39,480 nt of DNA from Candidatus Neomicrothrix parvicella RN1 (GTDB lineage Bacteria > Actinomycetota > Acidimicrobiia > Acidimicrobiales > VFJN01), in contig CAMDIH010000016.1 in assembly GCA_945898515.1 (NCBI GenBank), forward strand, positions 1 through 39,480, written 5' to 3'. This document shows positions 23,448 to 32,000 of this stretch, piece by piece; the first letter of the stretch is position 1; every line of letters begins with the position of its first letter. Both the position numbers and the translations under genes were made by a program. The notes below the pieces were generated by a model. It was given only the letters and a program-made list of their open reading frames with translations, was not told where the DNA came from and did no database searches.

Positions 23448-24281
23448 GTGACATCACTCGCCGAGCGCCTGGGCTACGGGCCCGATGATCGCCTTTTGAT
23501 CATCAACTGCAACGGCCTCGGCTCCTGTCATGCCGCCAACCTGGGGATCTATGAAGCGCTCCGCGAGGGCATCGCCACCAGCGCCACGCTCATGGTGCCG
23601 TGCCCGTGGGCCCGCCCCGCATCGGCCGACTACCAGGGCGAAGACGTCGGGGTGCGCCTTACCCTCAACGCCGAGCACAGCCACTACCGCTGGGGGCCGA
23701 TCACCTATGCCCCCTCCTTGCTCGATGGCAACGGCGGCTTCCCTCTCACCGTGGCCGACGTATGGGATCACGCCGATGTCGACGAAGTGCGCCGAGAACT
23801 GCAAGCCCAGGTAGAGCGAGCCATGCTGTGGGGCATCGACATCAGCCACCTCGACAGCCACCTGGGCACCCTGCAACTACGCCCCGAATTCTTCGACGTC
23901 TACCTCCAACTGGCGGTGGACTTCGCCCTGCCCTTGCGCCTGTCGGGGGCATCGAGCGAGCGAGCCATTGGCTTCCCGTTCCGCCGCCTGGCCCAAGAAG
24001 CCGGCGTGGTGTTCCCCGACCACTTCATGACCGTGCGCGGGCACGGGTCCCGAGCCACCATCGAGGGGATCGTCGCCACGCTGCGCCCCGGAGTGACCGA
24101 GGTGTACGTCCACCCGGCGCAAGACACCCCCGAACTACGCGCCCTCACCAGTGCGTGGGAATCCCAGGTAGACGACTACGCCCTGGTCACCGGCGACACG
24201 GGCCTGCGCGGCGAGCTCGACCGAGCCGGCATCCAACGGATCGGCTACCTCCCTCTCCGCGACCTCCAACGGGCCCAATGA
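23448..24281 (+). CDS. YdjC/ChbG-HpnK-like protein with altered metal site
   Basis: A 277-residue protein clearly of the YdjC-like (ChbG/HpnK) carbohydrate deacetylase family: LLIINCNGLGSCHAANLG, SATLMVPCPWARPA, HLDSHLGTLQLRPEFF and RPGVTEVYVHPA are in the right order. In working members the first motif carries an Asp-Asp pair and the GV-H-LTLN motif a His, all used for catalysis or metal binding. Here these are Asn22-Gly23 and Arg70 (GVRLTLNAEH). The later DSH is kept. It may be inactive or have a new role. ATGA overlap couples it to the lipoprotein gene. Confidence 0.8.
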   Translation: MTSLAERLGYGPDDRLLIINCNGLGSCHAANLGIYEALREGIATSATLMVPCPWARPASADYQGEDVGVRLTLNAEHSHYRWGPITYAPSLLDGNGGFPLTVADVWDHADVDEVRRELQAQVERAMLWGIDISHLDSHLGTLQLRPEFFDVYLQLAVDFALPLRLSGASSERAIGFPFRRLAQEAGVVFPDHFMTVRGHGSRATIEGIVATLRPGVTEVYVHPAQDTPELRALTSAWESQVDDYALVTGDTGLRGELDRAGIQRIGYLPLRDLQRAQ

Positions 24282-24658
24282 CCCTGCATCGCGCCGCCCT
24301 GGCCCTCGTCTTTGGAGCAACCTTGCTGCTGGCGTCCTGCGCGGACGATTCCGGCCCCTCCGGGAGCGTCCTGGACATCAAACCCACCAACGTCGCCCCC
24401 GAGAAGATCATCACCGTGGATGACACCGGCTTCGACGACACGAACATCGAAATCGTCTCGGGGCAGGTGCTCATGATCGTCAACACCGGCGACGAGCCCC
24501 ACTCCTTCAGCGCCACCGAGCGCTTCGACACGGGTCTCATCAATCCCGGGTCGGCCTCCACAGTGCTGCTCACCGAACCGGGCAAGATCCGCTTCTTCGA
24601 CAGCACCAATCCCGACCACCAGGGCACCCTCACCGTCACCGTCGAACGACCGGCCTAA
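24278..24658 (+). CDS. Cupredoxin-like lipoprotein lacking copper ligands
   Basis: A 126-residue lipoprotein: the signal ALALVFGATLLLASC ends in a good lipobox (Cys21). The mature part has a cupredoxin-like beta-sandwich pattern, IEIVSGQVLMIVNTGDEPHSF then EPGKIRFFDSTNPDHQGTLTV. Plastocyanin-type proteins have Cys-x-x-His-Pro-x-Met in the last region. Here the corresponding sequence is FFDSTNPDHQG, with no cysteine, so a type 1 copper site is unlikely; only the His of PHSF is kept. It overlaps the YdjC-like gene by ATGA and may be anchored outside the cell. Confidence 0.7.
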   Translation: MTLHRAALALVFGATLLLASCADDSGPSGSVLDIKPTNVAPEKIITVDDTGFDDTNIEIVSGQVLMIVNTGDEPHSFSATERFDTGLINPGSASTVLLTEPGKIRFFDSTNPDHQGTLTVTVERPA

Positions 24659-25041
24659 TAGGTGGTCTGGGCGTCGAGCCGCCGCAGCACAGCCCGGTAT
24701 GGCTCACTCCCGGTCAGGGGGATCAGCCCCATCACCAGCCCCATCGGGCCCACCACCTTCACCCGGCCCTGCATAAACAACACGCTGGCGTCTACCTCGC
24801 CCCTGCTGACGGCCAGGGAATCGGGGTAGGTCTGGGTGATGCTTACCGCGGCGGCGGGATCATCGCCGAGCGCCAGTTCGACCCAGCGACCATCGAGCGC
24901 CGTTGCGTGGTAGCGCACCTCTCCCTCGGGACCCCCGGTGACGAGCACCTGGACCCGACCCGAGGCTCCGGAAGCACCGGGGAGGTCAGCGGTCAGTTCT
25001 CGGTGCAGATCGCACCAGGCCTGGCTCAAGTAGGCAACCAT
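24655..25041 (-). CDS. SCP2 sterol-transfer-like domain protein
   Basis: A 128-residue protein with an SCP2-like strand order: VQVLVTGGPEGEVRYHATALDG, a DDPAAAVSITQTYPDSLAVSRGEVD stretch corresponding to the usual TxxxxDDF...G region, and ASVLFMQGRVKVVGPMGLVMGL for the final GK-x-K/GD segment. Such domains bind lipids or CoA esters. The start is ATG 25041, six bases after a TAGCCT box, rather than TTG 25047. It converges on the lipoprotein gene with a four-base overlap of the ends and follows mca. Confidence 0.6.
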   Translation of the reverse strand: MVAYLSQAWCDLHRELTADLPGASGASGRVQVLVTGGPEGEVRYHATALDGRWVELALGDDPAAAVSITQTYPDSLAVSRGEVDASVLFMQGRVKVVGPMGLVMGLIPLTGSEPYRAVLRRLDAQTTY

Positions 25042-25047
25042 GCCCAA

Positions 25048-25053
25048 AGGCTA
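25048..25053 (-). promoter_or_regulatory. -10 box of the SCP2-like gene, overlapping the mca stop codon
   Basis: TAGCCT on the minus strand, whose TAG is the mca stop, ends 6 nt before the ATG at 25041. Confidence 0.45.
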
Positions 25054-25926
25054 GGAGATCGGGGCGTCGGCGCGGAGCCCGGCGAAAAGGTCGTCTTCGA
25101 TACCGGCGACCTCCACCCGGCTACTGGCCCGGATGTAGTCGTCGTAGGGGTGGATCGAGGCCGCCACCTCCCGGGGTAGCCCGAACCAGAACGGTGACTC
25201 GGGGTCGATCTGGGTGGCGTGAGCGAGCAGCGCGTCAAAGCGCACCTCGGTATAGCCATCGATGGGGATCGAGGCGTTGATGCGGTCGTCCTGCCAGGGT
25301 CGATCAAGCCAATCCTGGCTATAGGGCGACTCCAGGCCCAGTTCGAGATACTTAGCGTGGGTAAGGTCGATCCGCTGCTTCGACCACACCGAGTAATACA
25401 CCTTGGACACCTGCCAGGGCTCCCCGGCATCACTGATCCACGCCGGGTCGGCGGCTTGATCGATGGCGGGCTGGGTGATCTCGTGCACTCGCAGATGGTC
25501 AGGGTGCGGATAACCCCCCTGCTCGTCGCCGTAGGTGAGCACCACCTGAGGTCGGGTGCGGCGCAGGATCCGGGCCAGCCGATCCACCGCCTCCGCCAGG
25601 GGAGCGGCCGCGAAACACTCTGGGTGGGCGTTGGCCTCGCTCTCGGCCATGCCCGAGTCGCGGTAGCCGAGCATCACGACCTCGTCGTACCCGATGATGC
25701 CCGCCGCCGCCGACAACTCGCCTCGGCGCACTGCGGCCATATTCGCCTTCACCTCCTCGCGGTTCATCGCCGGATTCAAGATGTCGCCCTCCTCGCCGCC
25801 GGTGCAGCACACCAGCACCGTGCGCACCCCATCGTGGTGATACTTCGCCACGGTGCCCGCTCCCTTCGACGACTCATCATCGGGGTGGGCATGCACGGCC
25901 AGCAGACACAGCAGTTCGGCAGACAT
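25051..25926 (-). CDS. mca: Mycothiol S-conjugate amidase
   Basis: A 291-residue LmbE/PIG-L-fold zinc amidase. The zinc motif AVHAHPDDESSKGAGT at the N-terminus and YPHPDHLRVHE (about residues 140-150) supply the metal ligands, and VCCTGGEEGDILNP is typical of Mca rather than of the biosynthetic deacetylase MshB. Mca cleaves mycothiol conjugates of toxins to a mercapturate and GlcN-Ins, so the organism very likely makes mycothiol. ATG 25926 is chosen because TAGCAT ends seven bases upstream; ATG 25935 lies within that box. The enzyme is cytosolic. Confidence 0.9.
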   Translation of the reverse strand: MSAELLCLLAVHAHPDDESSKGAGTVAKYHHDGVRTVLVCCTGGEEGDILNPAMNREEVKANMAAVRRGELSAAAGIIGYDEVVMLGYRDSGMAESEANAHPECFAAAPLAEAVDRLARILRRTRPQVVLTYGDEQGGYPHPDHLRVHEITQPAIDQAADPAWISDAGEPWQVSKVYYSVWSKQRIDLTHAKYLELGLESPYSQDWLDRPWQDDRINASIPIDGYTEVRFDALLAHATQIDPESPFWFGLPREVAASIHPYDDYIRASSRVEVAGIEDDLFAGLRADAPIS

Positions 25927-25933
25927 CCGCACC

Positions 25934-25939
25934 ATGCTA
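25934..25939 (-). promoter_or_regulatory. -10 box of mca
   Basis: TAGCAT on the minus strand ends 7 nt before the ATG at 25926. It overlaps a possible upstream ATG, favouring the shorter protein. Confidence 0.45.
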
Positions 25940-25970
25940 GCGAGCGACCCACCCGGGCAGACCCGAAGGC

Positions 25971-27206
25971 TCAGGCCGGCGAGCGGCGCAGAGGAGCGAG
26001 GGTGTCCTCGCCGGTGTCGTCGTCCTCGGTGAGGTGCCAGCCGCATCGCTGGGCCAACAAGCGGTGGCCTTCGTCGGGCCCGGAGGCAATCAGTCCGTCT
26101 TCGGCGGCCAGCCGCACCAGGCCCCGGGGGCGATAGAGGTACCGGCCGCCCCGCAGGACCGCCAGGATGTGGAACCCCGGCTCGATATCGAACTGCAACT
26201 CGGCCAGCGAGGCCCCCTCCGCCTCCGACCCTGCCGCCACCGGCACCCGCACGACCACGTCATCGGAGTCGCCCAGCGCGATCGACAGGATCGGGTGGAG
26301 TTCCTCTTTCTCCTCGATGAGCCACACCATCTGCTGGGCGGCGTCGCCAAGATCCTCGGCGGCCTGCGACAGATGGAGCAGGCCCCGCAGGGGGGCCGGA
26401 TCCATGCGATCGTTACTGGCCCGCAAGACCCAGAGCTCCAGGCGGTCTTTCATCTCGTCGAGACGGTCCTCCAGATGACGCACCTCGGCCGCCAAACCCT
26501 GATCACGCAACACCAGTGCCGAATAGGCCAAGCCCACCGCCACCTCAGAAATGTTCTTCATTTCGACCAATACATCCACGGCGCGGTCGAGGTCGGAAAG
26601 AACATCTTCGTCGGGTGGCACCGGTGGCTCCCAGTAGGGGGCTGCCGCCAACTCTCGGAGTCGGGAAATCCCCGCCGGTGAACCGCGCAGAAAGATCACG
26701 TCACCCGGCAGGCAAATGGCGTCGCCATCCACGTGCGTGATCCAGTGACGTTCGCGACGAATCGCCATCACGCGCATCCCGATCTGTACCGGCAGTTCGA
26801 GAGCCGCCAACGGACGCCGGGCCAGATGTGAACCCTCCCGAATGCGCACACGGTGCGATACCTCTTCGGCGTTGGAAAGATCGGCTACCAGTTCCCGCGG
26901 GATACCTAGACGATGGGTGACGATTCGGGCGATGTCCACCGCGGCGTTGCCGATGCGTTCGATCGAGGAGACCACCTGAAGCACCGATGCCATCGCCTCG
27001 GCCTCCTTGGGATGACGCGCCGCCAGGACCGACACGGCGCGCATCTCGTGCACCAGATCCGACATCTGGTCCTCGAGTTGGTCCACCTCCTCGGCCATGT
27101 CGGGGTCGCCAAAAAACAAGGCGGCGTAGGCCAGGTCCACCATGAGTTCCGAAAGATCCTTCGCTTCGGCGAGCATGGCTCTGAGGTTGCGGGGTCTGGC
27201 ATCCAT
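25971..27206 (-). CDS. PhoU-like / TrkA-C repeat protein
   Basis: A 411-residue soluble protein built from two similar halves. Each starts with a PhoU-like helical bundle (LRAMLAEAKDLSELMVDLAYAA and later VDVLVEMKNISEVAVGLAYSA, both followed by E-V-LED helices) and ends with a TrkA-C-type domain (LPVQIGMRVMAIRRE then DGDAICLPGDVIFLRGS; FDIEPGFHILAVLRGGRYLYRP). TrkA-C domains bind small ligands, often c-di-AMP or nucleotides, in regulation of ion channels, and this architecture is usually a regulatory subunit for cation or phosphate transport. No channel gene is adjacent. The upstream reading-frame extension is rejected because it is low-complexity. Confidence 0.8.
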   Translation of the reverse strand: MDARPRNLRAMLAEAKDLSELMVDLAYAALFFGDPDMAEEVDQLEDQMSDLVHEMRAVSVLAARHPKEAEAMASVLQVVSSIERIGNAAVDIARIVTHRLGIPRELVADLSNAEEVSHRVRIREGSHLARRPLAALELPVQIGMRVMAIRRERHWITHVDGDAICLPGDVIFLRGSPAGISRLRELAAAPYWEPPVPPDEDVLSDLDRAVDVLVEMKNISEVAVGLAYSALVLRDQGLAAEVRHLEDRLDEMKDRLELWVLRASNDRMDPAPLRGLLHLSQAAEDLGDAAQQMVWLIEEKEELHPILSIALGDSDDVVVRVPVAAGSEAEGASLAELQFDIEPGFHILAVLRGGRYLYRPRGLVRLAAEDGLIASGPDEGHRLLAQRCGWHLTEDDDTGEDTLAPLRRSPA

Positions 27207-27219
27207 CGGGTTCCCGCCC

Positions 27220-27225
27220 AGGATA
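27220..27225 (-). promoter_or_regulatory. -10 box of the PhoU/TrkA-C gene
   Basis: TATCCT on the minus strand ends 13 nt before the ATG at 27206, giving a leader of about six bases. Confidence 0.4.
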
Positions 27226-27285
27226 GAACGCAAACCGCCAGTCTGTGACACGAACTTCACTTCCCCCTGGTCCACACTGGTGCTC

Positions 27286-27906
27286 GTGCGTTCACAACGA
27301 CTCCTCTCACTGATCCTCTCCCTCGTGGTGGCGGGCACCGTAGTGGCCTGCTCCCGCGCCGACGGCCGCTCGCTCCCACCCCCCGACCCCGCCAGCACCA
27401 CCACCGCGCCGAGCACACCGGCCCTACCGACCACCCCGGCCAGTGCGTTCACCCTCCGCAGCACCTCTTTTCCCAACGGACAGATCCTGGCGGCCAACCT
27501 CACCTGTCAGGGCCTGGGAACATCGCCCGACTTCACCTGGACCGCCCCGCCCGCCGATGCGGTCGAACTGGCCCTGGTGGTGCGCGATCAGACCGAGGGT
27601 GGCTATCTGCATTGGGTCGTCACCGGCATCGATCCCACCACTACCGGCTTCAGTGGCGACGGCTTGCCCGAGGGTGCCCTGACGGCGGTGAACAGCAGCG
27701 GTAGCTCCGGATGGTCGCCGCCATGTCCCCCCGCCGGAACAGGGGTGCACACCTATGAGGCCACCCTCTACGCCTTGAAGTCCATCCTCCCCGTGGAGGC
27801 GGGTGCCCCCGGGACGCCCACGGTGGCGCTCATCGAAGGGGCCCGCATCGCCCAGGCCAGCATCACCGCTACCTACTCACCCGATGCGCCCGTCCCGGTC
27901 CCATAG
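27286..27906 (+). CDS. PEBP/YbhB-like lipoprotein
   Basis: A 206-residue protein. The signal RLLSLILSLVVAGTVVAC ends in a lipobox, followed by a Pro/Thr/Ser-rich linker. The rest is a phosphatidylethanolamine-binding-protein fold: GTSPDFTWTAPPADAVELAL, VVRDQTEGGYLHWVVTGIDP (the conserved D...HW of bacterial YbhB/YbcL) and HTYEATLYAL near the end. The ligand and role are unknown for bacterial lipoprotein forms. GTG 27280 is an alternative start. It is divergent from the PhoU/TrkA-C gene, about 80 bp apart, and is followed seven bases later by a small gene. Confidence 0.85.
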   Translation: MRSQRLLSLILSLVVAGTVVACSRADGRSLPPPDPASTTTAPSTPALPTTPASAFTLRSTSFPNGQILAANLTCQGLGTSPDFTWTAPPADAVELALVVRDQTEGGYLHWVVTGIDPTTTGFSGDGLPEGALTAVNSSGSSGWSPPCPPAGTGVHTYEATLYALKSILPVEAGAPGTPTVALIEGARIAQASITATYSPDAPVPVP

Positions 27907-27912
27907 GGCCCC

Positions 27913-28200
27913 GTGCACCCCAGCGAACGTGTGCGCATCGTCACCGAGACGGCCCGCGCCGTCCTCGAACACCGACTGACCCCGGCCCTGGGGGCCCAAG
28001 CGCTGACCCTCCAGCAGGAACAGATCACTCGATTTCTCCGCAGCGATCGCATCGACGTCACCCGGGCCGAAGCCGATGTGGTGGCCCTCACCTTGCGGCG
28101 ACTAGCCGAACAAATCGCCGACCGCAGCCCCACCGACCCCGATCCCGCCTTCACCGAGATGGCCCGCATCCTGGGCGAACTGGCCCAGTCACTCCGCTGA
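27913..28200 (+). CDS. Small helical protein of unknown function
   Basis: A 95-residue, probably all-helical protein (VRIVTETARAVLEHRL, LTLQQEQITRFLRSD, EADVVALTLRRLAEQIADR, TEMARILGELAQSL) with no hydrophobic segment. I recognise no family. The GTG start follows the lipoprotein stop by six bases, suggesting the same transcript. It converges on the membrane protein gene. Confidence 0.6.
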   Translation: MHPSERVRIVTETARAVLEHRLTPALGAQALTLQQEQITRFLRSDRIDVTRAEADVVALTLRRLAEQIADRSPTDPDPAFTEMARILGELAQSLR

Positions 28201-28215
28201 TAGCGGCACCCTGAC

Positions 28216-28968
28216 CTAGCTCGGCGCCTCCACCTCATCCACCTCGATGGCCCCCGGTGCCGCCGACGCGTTCGCGACCACCTCCGCCTTACGCACCTGA
28301 AACGACGCCACCGCCATGGCCACAACCGAGGGCAGGAAGAAGATCATTAACTGGGTCGTGAGTAGCGCCCCGAACAACGTGGCGTACATCGCCCGGTTCA
28401 CCACCTTGGCCGACGCTCGTCGGGACACCGCCCGGAACCCCAGCGCGGCGGCAACCAAGGGCAAGAAGATCGATAGCGACGTGGGCCAGAACGCCTTCAT
28501 GTACAGCGCACTCCCACCCGGCGACCAGTTCGTGACCGCCGCGGGGGTGGCATCGGGGCCAGCGGCGATGGCGTTCTCAAGCGCCGGCTGGGCCCACTCG
28601 AACAGCCGTGCGGGCGAGGTCGAGATGGCCTCACCCGTGGCCGCACTGATGGGCACTCGGAAGCCAAACAACACGAACAGGATCGTCACCGCCGCCAGTA
28701 CCAGCGAGGTCAGAGCGGCGCGATGGCCGGGGGGCAGCCCAGCGTTGCCCCGCGCCCGCCGAGGGGCTTTGGTAGCGCCACTCGATGGCCGGGAACTGGT
28801 GAGACGTGACAGCACCGAGCCGCTTTTCGCCGCCGGAGCAGTGGACCCACCCGTGAGGACCTCCGCCGAGGTTGCGGCCGCAGCCTCGCGGCGGGCCGCC
28901 ACGTCGGCTCGCTGCTGCCGATTCTGGCTCTGGCGCCGCTGCTTGGAGGTTTGCTGCTTGCTTGACAT
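28216..28968 (-). CDS. Membrane protein of unknown function
   Basis: A 250-residue protein. The first 80 residues are polar and basic (KQQTSKQRRQSQNRQQRADV) and likely cytosolic or nucleic-acid-like in charge. Three hydrophobic segments follow (ALTSLVLAAVTILFVLFGF; SLSIFLPLVAAALGF; ATLFGALLTTQLMIFFLPSVV) and a short Ala/Glu-rich tail. I find no family. The start is ATG 28968, six bases after a TAGTCT box. It lies 61 bp downstream of the dnaE2 stop on the same strand, but its own promoter suggests separate control. Confidence 0.65.
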   Translation of the reverse strand: MSSKQQTSKQRRQSQNRQQRADVAARREAAAATSAEVLTGGSTAPAAKSGSVLSRLTSSRPSSGATKAPRRARGNAGLPPGHRAALTSLVLAAVTILFVLFGFRVPISAATGEAISTSPARLFEWAQPALENAIAAGPDATPAAVTNWSPGGSALYMKAFWPTSLSIFLPLVAAALGFRAVSRRASAKVVNRAMYATLFGALLTTQLMIFFLPSVVAMAVASFQVRKAEVVANASAAPGAIEVDEVEAPS

Positions 28969-28974
28969 GACCGG

Positions 28975-28980
28975 AGACTA
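28975..28980 (-). promoter_or_regulatory. -10 box of the membrane protein gene
   Basis: TAGTCT on the minus strand ends 6 nt before the ATG at 28968. Confidence 0.5.
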
Positions 28981-29029
28981 GGTCGTGGAATCCACCGTTG
29001 AGAAGGTGAAGACGCCCCAACGCCATGCC

Positions 29030-32000
29030 TCACCCAAAATCGCGACTCCGGGTAGACACCGCGATGGGTAGAGATTCCAGGCGATCCGCGATCACGTTGG
29101 TCACACCTTCAAATCGCTCGAGCCGGCCTCGGACCAACATCGCTGGCGCAGCCCGGGCCACCTGGCGATGCGCAGCCCAGCATCCCTTCGACACCACCAC
29201 ATTGATAAGGCCAGTCTCGTCCTCCAGGTTGATGAAGAGCGTGCCCCCGGCAGTAGCGGGCCGTTGGCGATGGGTGACCACGCCACCCACTCGAACCCGG
29301 CGGCCTGCCTCCACTGCCGCCAGACCCACCGCCGTCACTACTCCGGCGGCGGCGAGGTACTCCCGCACGAATCGGGTGGGGTGGCCATCGGGACTCACAC
29401 CGGTAGACCACAAATCAGCCTGGGCCGATTCAACGGCAGTCATGGCGGGCAACTCGGGGGCAGCCACCCCGGTGACGATCCCCGGCAACCGATCTGGTCC
29501 GCCCTGGGCCACCGCCCCCGCCGCCCAGATTCCCTCCCGCCGCGACATGTCGAAACCGCCAAAAGCCCCGCTGGTAGCCAGCGCCTCGATCTGCCCAATG
29601 GTGAGCGACACCCGGCGGGCTAGGTCCTCCGGGCTGGTATAGGGCCGCCCGGCGGCGATCTGCCGGGCCAGTTCCCTACCGATTCCCCGCACCGAGGAGA
29701 TCCCCAACCGCACCGCCGGCCCACCCCGGCCCCACTCCACCGGGGCGACAGACCGGCCGGCCTTGCCCCGCGCCTCCCCCTCCAAGGTGGTGGTGGCCGC
29801 CGATGCGTTGAGATCGGGGGTGCGTACCTCCACGCCATGACGCCGGGCATCCCCCACCAGGGTGTGCGGGGCGTAGAACCCCATCGGCTGCGCATCGAGC
29901 AGCGCAGCACAAAACGCCGCCGGGTACCAACGTTTCAACCATGACGACGCGTAGACCAGATAGGCAAAACTCACTGAGTGGCTTTCGGGAAAGCCATAAC
30001 TAGCGAAGGCCGCCAACTGCTCCCAAATCACCTCGATGACATCGGGTGGCACGCCTCGGTCTCTCGCCCCCGCGGTGAAACGCTGGTGCAGTCGCTCCAT
30101 TCGTTCGCGGCTGCGCTTGGAGCCCATGGCCTGCCGGAGCATGTCGGCTTCGCCAGGACTGAAGCCAGCAACATCGATGGCCATCTGCATCAACTGCTCC
30201 TGGAACAGCGGCACCCCCAGGGTCTTATGGAGTGACCGTTCCAAGAGTGGGTGTAGATACGTCACTTCCTCCTGGCCGTTACGCCGACGAATGTACGGGT
30301 GCACCGATCCCCCCTGGATGGGACCGGGACGGATCAAAGCCACCTCCACCACCAGGTCGTAGAAGACCCGTGGCTGCAGACGGGGCAGCGTGGCCATTTG
30401 GGCCCGGCTCTCCACCTGGAATACCCCGATCGAGTCGGCCCGGCTGAGCATGTCGTACACCTCATCGTCTTGGGGAAGAGTGGCGAGATCGACGTGCCGG
30501 TCGCCGTGGACCTCTCGCACCATGTCGATGCAGCCGTGCAGCACCTCGAGCATCCCGAGGCCCAGCAGATCGAACTTCACCAGACCCACCGCGGCGCAGT
30601 CGTCCTTGTCCCACTGAAGGACCGTGCGATTCTCCATCCGGGCCCATTCCACCGGGCACACCTCCACAATCGGGCCGTCGCAGATCACCATGCCGCCCGA
30701 GTGGATCCCCAGATGACGGGGGGCATGCTCAAGGGCGGCGGCTAGAGCCAGGACATCGGCGGGAATCTCCTGTTCCACCTTCTGCTGCTGGGCCGTGACC
30801 GCCACTCCCCCCCAGGCATCGACCTGTGTTGCCCAGGCATCCTGCTGACCGGGGGCATACCCGAGCGCCTTGGCGACATCGCGGATCGACGACTTGGCGC
30901 GGTAGGTGATGACGTTGGCCACCTGGGCGGCATGGCGGCGACCGTACTTGGCGTAGACGTACTGGATGACCTCTTCCCGGCGCCCCGATTCGATGTCGAT
31001 GTCGATGTCGGGTGGCCCATCGCGCTCGGGGGATAGGAAGCGCTCGAACAGCAGGCCGAGTTGTACGGCATCAACATTGGTGATGCCCAGGGCGTAACAG
31101 ACCGCGCTGTTGGCGGCACTGCCCCGCCCCTGGCAGTAAATGTTTGAGCGGCGGCAAAAGTCCACGATGTCCCACACCACCAGGAAATAACCGGGGAAAC
31201 CGAGTTGCTCGATCATGGCCAGTTCGTGCTCGATCTGACGGTACGCCCCCGCCACTCGTTCCTCGCCCCACGAGCCATAGCGCGACTGGGCGCCGGTGGC
31301 GGTGAGGTGGCGGAGGTAGGCCATCTCGCTCTCCCCATCAGGACACGCAAACGGCGGCAACCGCGGCGCCACCAGGTGCAGATCAAACGCACAAGCCCGG
31401 CCCAACTCGGCCGCCCGCTCCACCGCCCCAGGCCACCGGGCAAAACGGCGAGCCTGCTCATCGCCCGAACGTAAATGCGCGCCGGCACAGGCGGGCAGCC
31501 AACCGTCGAGTTCATCCATGCTGCGCCGCGCCCGTACCGCCGCCATGGCCGTGGCGAGCGGCCGACCGGCCGGCGTGGCGTAGTGGGCGTTGGTAGTGGC
31601 GACCACATCCACTCCCGCTTGGATCGCCAAGCGAGCCAGGGCATCGTTGCGGTGTGAGTCGAGGGGATCACCGTGATCGCACAATTCGACCACCACATTG
31701 GCGCGACCAAAAGTAGCGATCAGTGCCTCCAACTCTCGGGCGGCGGCCGCCGGGCCATGACGCTCCAGAGCAGCGGGCACCGAACCCTTACGGCAGCCCG
31801 TGAGCACCAGCCAGTGCTCGCCATGCACTGCGTCCCAGGCGATGTCTTGATAATCCGGCTTGCCCTTCTCCGCCCCGGCCAGATGCGCAGTGCTCATCAC
31901 CGATGCCAAGCGGGCATAGCCCTCGGGATCCCGAGCCAGCACGAGCAGATGCGTGCCCTCCGGGTCGGGAACCCCGTTCTGCGCTTTGGTGAGCCCAAGT

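Noticed and set aside
25927-25939. Upstream ATG start (25935) for mca
   Set aside because: It lies within the probable -10 box TAGCAT, and the shorter form matches the usual Mca start.
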